Part shown: positions 19,053 through 28,380 of the stretch, piece after piece
Position numbering within the stretch: position 1 is the first letter of the stretch
How the letters are laid out: every line of letters begins with the position of its first letter
From: Maribacter vaceletii
Lineage (GTDB): Bacteria > Bacteroidota > Bacteroidia > Flavobacteriales > Flavobacteriaceae
Direction of reading: 5' to 3'
Assembly: GCF_003634105.1 (NCBI RefSeq)
Contig: NZ_RBIQ01000012.1
Location: forward strand, 92,671 to 156,670
DNA: 64,000 nt
Position numbers and translations under genes: made by a program
Notes under the pieces: model-generated
Database searches by the model: none
Told to the model about the DNA's origin: nothing
What the model saw: only the letters and a program-made list of their open reading frames with translations

Positions 19053-21962
19053 ATGCGTTTTAATCTAACCATTTTTCTTTTATTTCTTTATTTCTTAAAT
19101 GCACAAGGGCAATCTAACCCTTTAGTGTCTAGAGATAGTATGGCACAGCAAAGGTGGGTAAATCTTACCTATGAGAAGATGACATTAGAAGAAAAGCTTG
19201 GCCAACTTTTTATGGTTAGTGTAGCTTCTAACCAAGATAAAGCAAGTATAGAAAAAATAAAATCCTTAATTAAAACTGAAAAAATTGGAGGCCTTATTTT
19301 TTCAAAAGGAGGGCCAGTACAACAAGCAAAACTTACCAATAAATTTCAGTCCTACTCAGATTTACCATTATTAGTTGGTATGGATGCAGAATGGGGCTTA
19401 GCAATGCGTTTAGATTCTACGTACGCATTCCCTTGGAATATGACGCTAGGAGCAATTAAAGATAATGCTATAGTAGAAAAAGTTGGCAAGCAAATTGGGA
19501 AGCACGCAAAGCGTATGGGTGTTCATATTAATTTTGCACCAGATATAGACATTAATACAAATCCTCAAAACCCTATAATAGGAAATCGTTCTTTTGGAGA
19601 AGATAAATATAATGTAGCGGAAAAAGGTGTTGCATTTATGCAAGGAATGGAAAGTGCAGGTGTTTTATCAAGCGGCAAACATTTTCCAGGACACGGAGAT
19701 ACTTCTGTAGATTCTCATTTAACATTACCTACCATAAATTTTACGAAAGAAAGATTAGATAGTGTAGAACTATATCCCTACAAACAACTTATAAAAGCAG
19801 GATTAAGTAGTGTTATGGTTGCGCACTTAAATGTGCCTAGTTTAGAAATTAAAAAGAACTTACCTTCTTCTTTATCAGAACAAATTATAACAGGAATATT
19901 AAAAGAGAAATTAAAATTTAAAGGGTTGGTTTTTACCGATGCTTTAAATATGAAAGGAGTATCTACGCAAGGAAAAAAAGGAGATGTAGAATTAGCGGCA
20001 TTTATGGCAGGGAATGATATTCTTTTAATGCCTACAGAAGTACAAGCGGCAAAAGAGAAGTTAATTAAAGCATATAATAAAGGGAAATTTTCAGAAAATA
20101 GATTGGCATATTCTGTAAAGAAAATATTATTAGCAAAATATAAAGTTGGTTTACATAAGTACAAACCAATAGTTACCAAAAATTTATATAAAGACTTAAA
20201 TACATTAGAAGACGATTTAATTTATGAAGAGGCTATTGAGAATGCCATTACAGTTGTAAAGAATAAGTTTTATTTAATGGGTATAAAAAAACTCGAAAAC
20301 AAGAAAATTGCCTATATAAAGTTTGGAGATGCAGACCATAAACCTTTTTTAAACGAGCTTAATAAATTTGCGAAAGTTATTCCTATACAAGGAAACGATG
20401 TTGCAACGTTAAAAAAGAAATTAAAACCTTATAACTTAGTAATTATAGGGCACCATAGGAGTAATGATACCCCGTGGAAAGCTTATTCGCTAACTACGAA
20501 AGAGAAGAATATTCTTCAAGAGATAAGTAAAGAAAGAGGCTCTAATGTAATATTAAGTGTATTTACAAAACCATATGCACTACTTAATTTAGATTTGAGT
20601 TTTATAGATGGTGTTATAGTTGGGTATCAAAATAGTAAAGTGGCCCAAGAAAAAACAGCACAAGTACTATTTGGAGCTATAGCAGCAAAGGGGAAATTGC
20701 CAGTTTCTGCAAACACTACATTGCCAGTTAATAGTGGGGTGGAGTTAAAGTCTTTAAAAAGATTAGGGTATAGTATTCCAGAAAGAGTTGGGCTAAGTTC
20801 TTCTAAATTAGCAGAAGTAGATAAATTAGTGCAAAACGGTTTAGATTCTTTAATGTTTCCAGGTGCTCAAGTTTTAATAGCTAGAAAAGGGAAAGTTATA
20901 TTTAATAAAGGGTATGGGAAACCTACTTATAAATCTAACGAAAAAATAACTCCTAATCATATTTATGATTTAGCTTCAGTAACTAAAATACTAGCTACAT
21001 TACCTATGGTAATGAAAATGGAGCAAGAGGGTAAAATTAAATTGAATAATACGTTTCAAGAATTAATACCAGCTTACGCAGATACAGAGATTAAAAATGT
21101 AACGGTTTTAAAAGCACTTTCTCATTATGGAAGATTGCCAGCTTGGATAGCATTTTATGTTAGTACATTAGATAAAAAAAGAAAACCATCGAAAGAGTTT
21201 TATAGAGAGCAAAAATTACCGGGTTTTTCTATAAAAGTAGCCGATAATTTATACTTGACAGATGCATATAAAGATTCAATATATAATAGAATAGGAAGAC
21301 AAGATTTAAAGTCTAATAGATACCGTTATAGCGATGTTTCTTATTATGTGATGAAAAAATATGTGGAAGACACCTACGGTAAAGGTTTAGATGAGTTGGC
21401 ATCAGATTTTATATATAAACCCATTGGAGCTTTTCAAACTGGTTATAATCCATTGAAAAATCATTCTAAGAAAGAAATAGTACCATCAGAGGAAGATACG
21501 TATTACAGATACCAAACAGTACAAGGTTATGTTCATGATATGGGAGCAGCTATGCAAGGAGGTGTAGGAGGACATGCTGGTCTTTTTAGTAACGCAAATG
21601 ATGTAGCTAAGATTATGCAAATGTATTTGCAAAACGGGTATTATGGAGGAGATAGGTATTTAGACTCTAGAACAGTAAAAAAATTTAACACTTGTTATTT
21701 TTGTGACAAAAATGTTAGAAGGGGAGTAGGGTTTGATAAACCGCAATTGGAAAAGAGTGGGCCAACTTGTGGTTGTGTATCTCGTAAAAGCTTTGGACAT
21801 AGTGGTTTTACAGGTACTTATACTTGGGCAGACCCCGAAGAAGAAATAGTTTACGTTTTTCTTTCCAATAGAACATATCCAACAGCATCTAATACACTTT
21901 TAGTTAAATCTGGGTTAAGAACAAGAATTCAGAAGGCAATTTATGATGCTATAATAAATTAA
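19053..21962 (+). CDS. GH3 beta-N-acetylglucosaminidase fused to beta-lactamase-fold serine hydrolase
   Basis: 969 aa with a signal peptide (1-19). The GH3 domain (about 35-370) has the NagZ-type catalytic loop KHFPGHGDTSVDSH (about 207) and the nucleophile region FTDALNMKG (about 294). A GH3 C-terminal-like alpha/beta region follows (about 400-570). The last 390 residues are a beta-lactamase/PBP4-like domain with SxxK in ASVTK (about 641), a YSD in place of YxN (about 757) and HSGFTGT (about 915) as the third motif. The fusion is known in Bacteroidota and probably acts on muropeptides in the periplasm: the first domain on GlcNAc-MurNAc, the second perhaps an esterase or peptidase. Confidence 0.92.
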   Translation: MRFNLTIFLLFLYFLNAQGQSNPLVSRDSMAQQRWVNLTYEKMTLEEKLGQLFMVSVASNQDKASIEKIKSLIKTEKIGGLIFSKGGPVQQAKLTNKFQSYSDLPLLVGMDAEWGLAMRLDSTYAFPWNMTLGAIKDNAIVEKVGKQIGKHAKRMGVHINFAPDIDINTNPQNPIIGNRSFGEDKYNVAEKGVAFMQGMESAGVLSSGKHFPGHGDTSVDSHLTLPTINFTKERLDSVELYPYKQLIKAGLSSVMVAHLNVPSLEIKKNLPSSLSEQIITGILKEKLKFKGLVFTDALNMKGVSTQGKKGDVELAAFMAGNDILLMPTEVQAAKEKLIKAYNKGKFSENRLAYSVKKILLAKYKVGLHKYKPIVTKNLYKDLNTLEDDLIYEEAIENAITVVKNKFYLMGIKKLENKKIAYIKFGDADHKPFLNELNKFAKVIPIQGNDVATLKKKLKPYNLVIIGHHRSNDTPWKAYSLTTKEKNILQEISKERGSNVILSVFTKPYALLNLDLSFIDGVIVGYQNSKVAQEKTAQVLFGAIAAKGKLPVSANTTLPVNSGVELKSLKRLGYSIPERVGLSSSKLAEVDKLVQNGLDSLMFPGAQVLIARKGKVIFNKGYGKPTYKSNEKITPNHIYDLASVTKILATLPMVMKMEQEGKIKLNNTFQELIPAYADTEIKNVTVLKALSHYGRLPAWIAFYVSTLDKKRKPSKEFYREQKLPGFSIKVADNLYLTDAYKDSIYNRIGRQDLKSNRYRYSDVSYYVMKKYVEDTYGKGLDELASDFIYKPIGAFQTGYNPLKNHSKKEIVPSEEDTYYRYQTVQGYVHDMGAAMQGGVGGHAGLFSNANDVAKIMQMYLQNGYYGGDRYLDSRTVKKFNTCYFCDKNVRRGVGFDKPQLEKSGPTCGCVSRKSFGHSGFTGTYTWADPEEEIVYVFLSNRTYPTASNTLLVKSGLRTRIQKAIYDAIIN

Positions 21963-21978
21963 TAGCTAGCTTTGTAAA

Positions 21979-23118
21979 ATGAAGATAGCAATAGTATGTT
22001 ACCCAACCTTTGGAGGTAGTGGTGTTGTAGCAACAGAATTAGGTATAGCATTAGCCAATAGAGGGCATGAAATACATTTTGTAACCTATAGACAGCCAGT
22101 TAGGTTAGAGCTTTTAAGTAATAATATCCATTTTCATGAGGTAAATGTTCCAGAATATCCTTTATTCCAATACCAACCTTATGAATTAGCATTATCTAGT
22201 AAATTAGTAGATACTGTAAAACTTTTTGGTATAGAGTTGTTACATGTGCATTATGCTATTCCGCATGCATATGCTGGGTATATGGCAAAGAAAATGTTAG
22301 AAGAAGAAGGACTTTGTTTACCAATGATTACAACCTTACATGGTACAGATATTACTTTGGTTGGTAAACACCCTTTTTACAAGCCAGCTGTTACTTTTAG
22401 TATTAATAAATCGGATGTTGTAACATCTGTATCAGAAAACCTTAAAAAGAGCACTTTAGAACTTTTTAATATTAAAGGAGAAATAGAAGTAGTTCCTAAT
22501 TTTATAGACAAAACAAAATACAAACCATCCTTTACAGATTGCCAACGTACTGCTATGGCAGAAGAAGGAGAGAAAATTATTACGCATATTAGTAATTTTA
22601 GAAAGGTAAAAAGAATTCCAGATGTAGTTCATATTTTCAATAAAGTACAAAAAGAAGTTCCTTCTAAATTAATAATGGTAGGTGAGGGGCCAGAAAGAGT
22701 AAAAGCAGAGGCTTTATGTGAAGAATACGGTATTACAGACAAAGTAATATTTCTAGGTAATAGTAATGAGATTGATAAAATTCTTTGTTTTTCCGACCTG
22801 TTTTTGTTACCATCAGAAACAGAAAGTTTTGGTTTAGCTGCTCTAGAAGCTATGATAAATAAAGTCCCTGTAATATCTAGTAATACAGGAGGTATTCCAG
22901 AAGTTAATAAACATGGTGTTACCGGTTTTTTAAGTAATGTTGGAAACGTTTCTGAAATGGCTGAGAATGCTATAACGTTATTAATTGATGAGGATAAGTT
23001 AAACACATTTAAGCAAAATGCTGTTAAAGTAGCTGAAGAGTTTGATATTTTAAATATATTGCCACTTTATGAAGCTATTTACCAAAGGGCATATGATACT
23101 AGGTGTGAAAATAAATAA
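21979..23118 (+). CDS. bshA: N-acetyl-alpha-D-glucosaminyl L-malate synthase
   Basis: 379 aa GT4 enzyme that makes GlcNAc-malate from UDP-GlcNAc and L-malate, the first step to bacillithiol. Typical features are MKIAIVCYPTFGGSGVVATE at the start, TLHGTDITLVG, SVSENLK, ISNFRKVKR (start of the nucleotide-binding domain) and the donor site ESFGLAALEAMINKVPVISS. It starts 16 nt after the GH3 fusion, so it may share its transcript. The other bacillithiol genes are not in this window. Confidence 0.93.
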   Translation: MKIAIVCYPTFGGSGVVATELGIALANRGHEIHFVTYRQPVRLELLSNNIHFHEVNVPEYPLFQYQPYELALSSKLVDTVKLFGIELLHVHYAIPHAYAGYMAKKMLEEEGLCLPMITTLHGTDITLVGKHPFYKPAVTFSINKSDVVTSVSENLKKSTLELFNIKGEIEVVPNFIDKTKYKPSFTDCQRTAMAEEGEKIITHISNFRKVKRIPDVVHIFNKVQKEVPSKLIMVGEGPERVKAEALCEEYGITDKVIFLGNSNEIDKILCFSDLFLLPSETESFGLAALEAMINKVPVISSNTGGIPEVNKHGVTGFLSNVGNVSEMAENAITLLIDEDKLNTFKQNAVKVAEEFDILNILPLYEAIYQRAYDTRCENK

Positions 23119-23125
23119 TATTCTT

Positions 23126-23554
23126 ATGAAAAATTTAGTATTACTTCTTTTAGTATTTGTAGTATCGTGTAAAGGACAGAAAAATTTGATAACCTCTAAC
23201 GGTTCTATTGTTTTATTATTAGAAGATAATTATAGTGGATTAACTAAAGAAGAAAACTTTATTATTAAAGATCAAAAAAGTTTAAAAAGTTTTTTTTCAA
23301 AAATTAATAAGACCAGAAAGCCAGGAATTCCTGTTCCGACTATAGATTTTAAAAAAGAAACTTTGGTTGTTCTTTGTTCAGGAGAACATCCGAATACTTT
23401 AATTTCTGCTTTAAAATTAATTTTAGAAACAGATGAAGAGATACAATTAAAAACAATTTACAATAAAGAAAAAACTAAGGACAAAGCTATTGTTAGTCCG
23501 TTTAAAATATATAAAATACCTGTTTCTGATAAAGAAATAACCTTTAAACAATAG
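23126..23554 (+). CDS. Small lipoprotein, possibly PrcB_C-like
   Basis: 142 aa from ATG 23126, 7 nt after bshA. A longer frame from 23069 would overlap bshA and lacks the signal at its start. MKNLVLLLLVFVVSCKG is a lipoprotein signal with the lipid-modified Cys15. The remainder (FIIKDQKSLKSFFSKINKT, then KKETLVVLCSGEHPNT and YKIPVSDKEITF) has the order seen in PrcB C-terminal-like proteins, a weak resemblance. Probably anchored in the envelope; role unknown. Confidence 0.8.
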   Translation: MKNLVLLLLVFVVSCKGQKNLITSNGSIVLLLEDNYSGLTKEENFIIKDQKSLKSFFSKINKTRKPGIPVPTIDFKKETLVVLCSGEHPNTLISALKLILETDEEIQLKTIYNKEKTKDKAIVSPFKIYKIPVSDKEITFKQ

Positions 23555-23584
23555 TTGTTTATCTATTATTATTACCGTTTATCT

Positions 23585-23625
23585 TTCTAACGAATATCCT
23601 TGCTGTTAGAAGTTTATTTTTTATC
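23585..23625 (+). terminator. Probable terminator after the bshA-lipoprotein pair
   Basis: A 7-bp stem, TTCTAAC (23585-23591) with GTTAGAA (23605-23611), followed by a T-rich stretch. It lies 31 nt after the lipoprotein stop and before the OmpA gene. Confidence 0.4.
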
Positions 23626-23677
23626 TAACATTCTGCTTTTCATAATTTTACGGACTATAAGTTCCAAAATCTTAATT

Positions 23678-24856
23678 ATGAAAAATAGTAAACACTATGT
23701 ACTAATTGCTGCACTGCTTTTAAGTATACCAATTTTTGCACAAGAAGAATTAAAATTAACTAAAAAAGATAGCATTGTAAAAAGCTCATGGATGCTAGGA
23801 TTAGGATACAATTTTGTAGATGATTCTGGAGATGTTACTGATGGTCTTTTTAATTTTGATGAAGAATGGAATAGTACTCCTTACCCTAATAGGTTAAGTT
23901 TAGGGCGTTATTTTAAAAGTGGGATAGGCTTAGCAGCAATTGCTACTTATAATACGTACAAAGAGGGTAAAATTATTGATGGAGTTGTTGCTACAGACGA
24001 TATCGATTATTTAGGTTTTGATGCAAGAATTACATATGATCTAAATAAGTTGATAGGAGAAACAGCATGGTTTGATCCTTATGTAGGTGGTGGTTTAGGA
24101 TATACTGATGCTAATAATATTGGGCGAGGTACTTATAATGCTGTTGTAGGTTTTAGAACTTGGTTTTCCGATAGGGTAGGGCTAGACTTTAGTTCTTCGG
24201 GTAAATGGGCAATAGGAAATAACGGTGCAACAAATCATTTACAACACGCTGTAGGCGTGGTATATCAATTTGGTATTGAGAAAGGGTTATCTAAAAAAGG
24301 AGAAGAAAAATTAGCGCTTATTCAGGCTCAAGAAAAAGAAAAACAACGTGTAATGGATTCTATTGCAAATGCTAATAGAATTAAAGAAAAAATGTTACTG
24401 GCAGAAAAATTAGCGAAAGAAAAAGAAACAGCAAGATTAGCAGCCATAGAAAAAGAAAAGGTTGATGCTTATAATAAACGTAAAAAAGAATTGGAAAGTA
24501 AGATTAATGACTTAGGATATGTATATTTTAATTTGAATTCCTCTTATCTAACAAAAAGCTCTAAAACAGTTTTAAATAATTTAGTAGTAATATTAGATGA
24601 ATTTCCAAGTTTAACCCTTAGAGTAACATCGCATACAGATTCTAGAGGAACTTCTACATATAATAAATGGTTATCTGAAAGGCGAGTTACAAGCACTAAA
24701 GATTATTTAGTTAAAAAAGGAGTCTCTGAGGATAGATTAGAGATACAAGCTTATGGTGAAGAAAAGTTATTAAATGATTGTTCAGACGGAGTTTATTGTC
24801 CAGAAGATAAACATAAAGTGAATAGAAGGTCTGAGTTTATTGTTTTGGATTTTTAA
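23678..24856 (+). CDS. OmpA family outer-membrane protein
   Basis: 392 aa from ATG 23678 with a signal peptide (1-22, ending IPIFAQ); the upstream in-frame extension is not signal-like. A beta-barrel-type N-terminal half (about 30-215) is followed by a charged Lys/Glu/Ala coiled-coil linker (about 225-280) and a C-terminal OmpA domain (about 285-390). The OmpA domain has HTDSRGTSTYNKWLSERR, whose Asp and Arg normally bind meso-diaminopimelate in peptidoglycan. CSDGVYCPEDKHKVNRRSEF is the disulfide-bearing variant common in Bacteroidota. Confidence 0.93.
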   Translation: MKNSKHYVLIAALLLSIPIFAQEELKLTKKDSIVKSSWMLGLGYNFVDDSGDVTDGLFNFDEEWNSTPYPNRLSLGRYFKSGIGLAAIATYNTYKEGKIIDGVVATDDIDYLGFDARITYDLNKLIGETAWFDPYVGGGLGYTDANNIGRGTYNAVVGFRTWFSDRVGLDFSSSGKWAIGNNGATNHLQHAVGVVYQFGIEKGLSKKGEEKLALIQAQEKEKQRVMDSIANANRIKEKMLLAEKLAKEKETARLAAIEKEKVDAYNKRKKELESKINDLGYVYFNLNSSYLTKSSKTVLNNLVVILDEFPSLTLRVTSHTDSRGTSTYNKWLSERRVTSTKDYLVKKGVSEDRLEIQAYGEEKLLNDCSDGVYCPEDKHKVNRRSEFIVLDF

Positions 24857-25469
24857 AATTGTTGTTAGTTAAATATTATTCTACTTGCCATTTTTTATCC
24901 TTTCAAGGATTAGAATAATAATTATAAGTGTTTTGTATATTGATTTGCATACCACAATATTTAATTTCTTAGAAGCGCTAAATTGCCAATTTAGTACTGT
25001 GTCATCAAATTGAAATAGATAGTGCATTTTGAGTTGTGGTTTTTCGTAGCATTAAGAATATTACTCTCGCTAGGTTTAAGATCTCATTGGAGATTGTTCT
25101 GAGACTATATGTTACTTATACGAATGATGTATAGGTTTTGTTAATAAAATTGATTAGCAAATGTGGTATGGTACAAAGAAGAATGTTTTCTAGTTAACTA
25201 CATGTGAAATTGAATTGGAAAGTGCTATTGGATTAGTCTTAGTTTTTTATAACGTAAACCAAACTATTTTAGAGAATTATGGCTTAAGAAATAACCATGT
25301 GATACTATTTTTGATAATATAAATAATCAGTTTGTATAAAAAAAAAGAATTGAATCTTGGAAACTAGAGTTCTTTGTAACTAAAAATAATAGTGAGATAT
25401 TAATTTAAGAAAATTCTATGGTGTATATAGAGCGATTTATCGCTCTTTTTTATTTAGAATATATCCAAT
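24857..25469. other. 613-bp gene-free gap with a possible short plus-strand transcript
   Basis: No open frame of useful length in either direction. It separates the housekeeping part from the polysaccharide locus. It contains a weak copy (25304-25328, one extra T) of the palindromic motif found at 28333 and 32395, and a clear plus-strand hairpin terminator at 25429. Because no plus-strand gene lies between, a short non-coding RNA is possible but unproven. The rest may be degenerate sequence. Confidence 0.5.
25429..25456 (+). terminator. Rho-independent terminator without an obvious upstream gene
   Basis: AGAGCGA (25429-25435), loop TTTA, TCGCTCT (25440-25446), then TTTTTATTT. The stem is the most GC-rich in this stretch. 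The T-run is only on the plus-strand side, so it should stop rightward transcripts, yet the nearest rightward gene ends 570 nt earlier. Confidence 0.6.
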
Positions 25470-26060
25470 TTATTTTAAAATTTTAGTAAAAGTATTTATT
25501 ATAACTTGTAAATCCGAAAAAAAACTTCTATTGCTTATATAATCTAAATTTAAGTTTAATTTTTCCGGCATTAACTGTTCAATGTAATATTGATTTGGGT
25601 TTGTTTGGTTCTTAAGAACTTCATTTTCATTACTATATTTAATCGATGCTACATCTGTTATTCCTGGCTTTACTCTAAAAACCTTCATTTGTTCTTCTGT
25701 ATATAAATCAACATACTTACGAACTTCAGGTCTAGGACCAACAAGACTCATGTCTCCTTTTAAAACATTTATAAGTTGTGGTAATTCATCAAGTTTATAT
25801 TTTCTAAGAAATTTTCCGGAATTTGTGATTCTAACATCATCATTACCTACAGTAATAAGCCCTTTTTTGTCGGAGCCTACAGCCATAGTTCTGAATTTAT
25901 ATAACAAAAAATCTTGATTATTGATACCAACTCTAGTTTGCTTATAAAAAACATCTCCTATAGAATCATATTTGACCCAAATAAAGATTATAATAAATAA
26001 AGGAAATAATAAGATAATTCCAATTAAGGAGGAAAAAAAATCAAATATTCTTTTAACCAT
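25470..26060 (-). CDS. Bacterial sugar transferase (initiating phosphoglycosyl transferase), short form
   Basis: 196 aa, the small monotopic phosphoglycosyl transferase class that places the first sugar-phosphate on undecaprenyl phosphate. It has an N-terminal hydrophobic re-entrant helix (about 9-31), RVG.. LYKFRTM, the catalytic Asp-Glu in KLDELPQLINVLKGDMS, LVGPRP and VKPGITDVASIKY. The C-terminus lacks the WAQVNGRN version seen in the second such enzyme at 45079, so the two probably prefer different sugars. It is last in the leftward set starting at 31711 and lies 4 nt behind the aminotransferase. Confidence 0.92.
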   Translation of the reverse strand: MVKRIFDFFSSLIGIILLFPLFIIIFIWVKYDSIGDVFYKQTRVGINNQDFLLYKFRTMAVGSDKKGLITVGNDDVRITNSGKFLRKYKLDELPQLINVLKGDMSLVGPRPEVRKYVDLYTEEQMKVFRVKPGITDVASIKYSNENEVLKNQTNPNQYYIEQLMPEKLNLNLDYISNRSFFSDLQVIINTFTKILK

Positions 26061-26064
26061 TTAT

Positions 26065-27294
26065 CTAGTGCGTTTTAACAATAGGGTTGGGAATTACTTT
26101 TTTGTAACTATTTAGTACAACATGTATTATTTTATCTACTTGGTTATCATTAAGTTGAGGGTATATGGGTAAGCTTATTTCTGAGGCATAATTTTTATAT
26201 GCTAGAGGGTAATCTTTAATGTCATATTTTAGTTCTTTAAAAAAAGTAAGCATGGGTAAGGGTATAAAATGTACGTTTACAGAAATTCCTAATTTAGATA
26301 TTTCATCTATAATTAAATCTCTTTGGTCTTCAGTTATAGAACTAATTCGTAAAGGAAATAAATGACATGAAGATTCTCGGTCCTCATCCTTTATAGAGGG
26401 TAATATAGTCCAATCAAGTTTTTTGAAAGCGTCCAAATATTTGGTGAAAATAAGTTTTCTTCTCTCTAATAATTTAGGATATTCTCTAATCTGAGCTAAT
26501 CCTATAGCAGCATTAATATCTGCCATATTTATTTTCATACCAAGACCTGTAATGTCATATCTCCAATTTCCGCCTTTAGACTTTGTAAAAGCATCTTTTG
26601 TTTGGCAGTTTAATGTCATCCTTCTTAACTCAGAATATAAATCGTCATTAGAAAAAGGTGTAGGCATATTTAATACAATAGCTCCTCCTTCAGCAGTAGT
26701 AATATTTTTTACAGCATGTAGTGAGAAAATAGTAATATCTGCAGAGTGCCCAATACTTTTGTTTTTGTATGTAGCACCTAAAGAATGAGCTGCATCCGAA
26801 AGAATTAGAATTCTATTTATTTTTTTTTGTATTTTAGATGTAGGATTAAATAACTGCTTAACACTTTTGTCCTTAGCTATCTTATTAAGTTGATTGTAAT
26901 TGCATGGGTATCCAGCAAAATCAACAGGTATTATTGCTTTTGTACGTTTAGTAATTGCTTCTTTTACTTTTTTAGGGTCCATATTAAAATCATCATTAAC
27001 ATCAACCATAACAGGTTTGCCTCCAGCATGTAAAACAGCAAGGGCAGTTGCACTATAAGTGTAAGCAGGAATTATTACTTCATCACCTTCTTTTAATCCT
27101 AACCAACGAAGAATCATAATAGCGCCAGAAGTCCAAGAATTAACACAGAGTACGTTTTGTATGTCAATGTGTTTTGCTATTTCTTGTTCGAGTAATTTTA
27201 CTTTAGGACCAGTCGTAATCCATCCTGATTGAAGTGATTCTACTACTTCATCGATAACGTTTTGGTTTATATAAGGAGGAGAAAATGGAATCAT
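26065..27294 (-). CDS. DegT/DnrJ/EryC1/StrS family aminotransferase
   Basis: 409 aa, full length for a PLP-dependent sugar aminotransferase that converts a nucleotide-linked keto-sugar to an amino sugar. Visible are VNSWTSGAI near the PLP phosphate site, the Asp of LSDAAHSLGA contacting PLP, and the Schiff-base lysine in HAVKNITTAEGG (about 194). No matching dehydratase is adjacent, so the keto-sugar donor must be made elsewhere. It probably works with the downstream sugar transferase, either making its amino-sugar substrate or a side amino group. Confidence 0.92.
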   Translation of the reverse strand: MIPFSPPYINQNVIDEVVESLQSGWITTGPKVKLLEQEIAKHIDIQNVLCVNSWTSGAIMILRWLGLKEGDEVIIPAYTYSATALAVLHAGGKPVMVDVNDDFNMDPKKVKEAITKRTKAIIPVDFAGYPCNYNQLNKIAKDKSVKQLFNPTSKIQKKINRILILSDAAHSLGATYKNKSIGHSADITIFSLHAVKNITTAEGGAIVLNMPTPFSNDDLYSELRRMTLNCQTKDAFTKSKGGNWRYDITGLGMKINMADINAAIGLAQIREYPKLLERRKLIFTKYLDAFKKLDWTILPSIKDEDRESSCHLFPLRISSITEDQRDLIIDEISKLGISVNVHFIPLPMLTFFKELKYDIKDYPLAYKNYASEISLPIYPQLNDNQVDKIIHVVLNSYKKVIPNPIVKTH

Positions 27295-27401
27295 GATTAC
27301 TAAAAATATAGTTTAATGGTTAAAAGTTTTTTTAACAAAATGTATAAGTATAACTGCAGAATTGTAATTAAATTGTTGTTTTGTAGTTTTAGAAATAATA
27401 A

Positions 27402-27409
27402 CAAATATA
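27402..27409 (-). promoter_or_regulatory. Weak candidate -7 element (TATATTTG) upstream of the aminotransferase gene
   Basis: Minus-strand TATATTTG fits TAnnTTTG, but it is 107 nt from the start codon and has no clear -33 box. Confidence 0.2.
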
Positions 27410-27530
27410 AGAGGTGTCTATAATTAATTGATATGGTTTTTCATAAAATAGTTAAAATACATTCAAATATCGTTAAGTATAGCAAATATTATAGATGTTT
27501 AATAAAACTAGTTGCTTGTTTTTATTCTAG

Positions 27531-28295
27531 TTAAGTTCTTTTTTTTAATGCATTAAAAATGTAATATGAAAAATTATATGCTGATTTTAATAAACCTAGT
27601 TTTTCTAAGTTGTAATATAAATACCAGACACGTTTAGCTGCTTTAAATTTATTAGCAGAGATAGAACTTTTTCGAACTCTGTAACTTGCTAATATTTCAT
27701 CTATTCCAAAAGCTGTATGCCCTTTTTTTAGGAGGGTAATCCATAGGTAAGTGTCTTGCCTTGTTCTAATATTAACGAACCTAAAATCTTTGGAAACAAT
27801 ATTTGTATCTATCATAGCAGTAGACATTCCTATTATTGTGTTTTTTAAGTAGCCATTATAGTCAATTGATGGTACGGATCGGATTGTTTTATTAAGAGAA
27901 ACACTTTTTTCATTGATTAAAGAATACGAAGTAAATGAAATTGGAATATTATTATCTATCATAAAATTCACTTGCTTCTCTAACTTTGATTTACTCCAAA
28001 TATCATCGCTATCTATGAAAGCAATAAAGCGTCCTTGTGCATTATCTAGACCTTTATTTCGAGTAATTGCAGCACCACTATTTTTTTCATTCCGAAGATA
28101 TTTAATTCTAGAGTCTTTATTAGCAAATTCATGCAAAATATCTATTGTTTTATCAATAGAAGCATCATCTATTATAATAAGTTCCCAGTTTGGGTAGGTT
28201 TGACAAATTATTGAATTAATGGTTTCAGCGATGAACTCCTCTGAATTATAAGAGGGTGTTATTATGGATACCAATGGTTGTGTTTTGTTAATCAC
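27531..28295 (-). CDS. Glycosyltransferase family 2
   Basis: 254 aa GT-A enzyme, with the start SIITPSYNSEEFIAETINSI, the nucleotide-binding IIDDASIDKT and the metal-binding FIDSDDIW (DxD-like). The C-terminal part is short, without membrane helices, so it should act at the cytoplasmic face on lipid-linked sugar. It begins with GTG at 28295, the only start that keeps the VSIITPSYN segment in its usual place. The palindromic motif at 28333-28361 lies 37 nt upstream of this start. Confidence 0.93.
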   Translation of the reverse strand: MINKTQPLVSIITPSYNSEEFIAETINSIICQTYPNWELIIIDDASIDKTIDILHEFANKDSRIKYLRNEKNSGAAITRNKGLDNAQGRFIAFIDSDDIWSKSKLEKQVNFMIDNNIPISFTSYSLINEKSVSLNKTIRSVPSIDYNGYLKNTIIGMSTAMIDTNIVSKDFRFVNIRTRQDTYLWITLLKKGHTAFGIDEILASYRVRKSSISANKFKAAKRVWYLYYNLEKLGLLKSAYNFSYYIFNALKKRT

Positions 28296-28332
28296 TAAAT
28301 TTTATATATTGTTTGGTTATTATTTAACGCTT

Positions 28333-28361
28333 TTATTATTTTGATATTATCAAAATAGTTT
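28333..28361 (-). promoter_or_regulatory. Palindromic motif, copy 1 (upstream of GT2 gene)
   Basis: On the minus strand it begins AAACTATTTTGATAATA and continues with TCAAAATAATAA. Within it TATTTTGATA and TATCAAAATA form a perfect 10-bp inverted repeat around one T (28337-28357). The same sequence recurs, 25 of 29 positions identical, at 32395-32423 in front of the divergent polymerase gene. Operator, promoter part or attenuator are all possible. Confidence 0.5.
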
Positions 28362-28380
28362 ATTATTTAAAATATTAAAG

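Noticed and set aside
21967..21974. TAGCTTTG as a -7 promoter of bshA
   Set aside because: It fits the consensus but lies only 4 nt before the ATG and overlaps the space after the GH3 gene stop; transcription from it would begin at or inside the start codon. Operon read-through is more likely.
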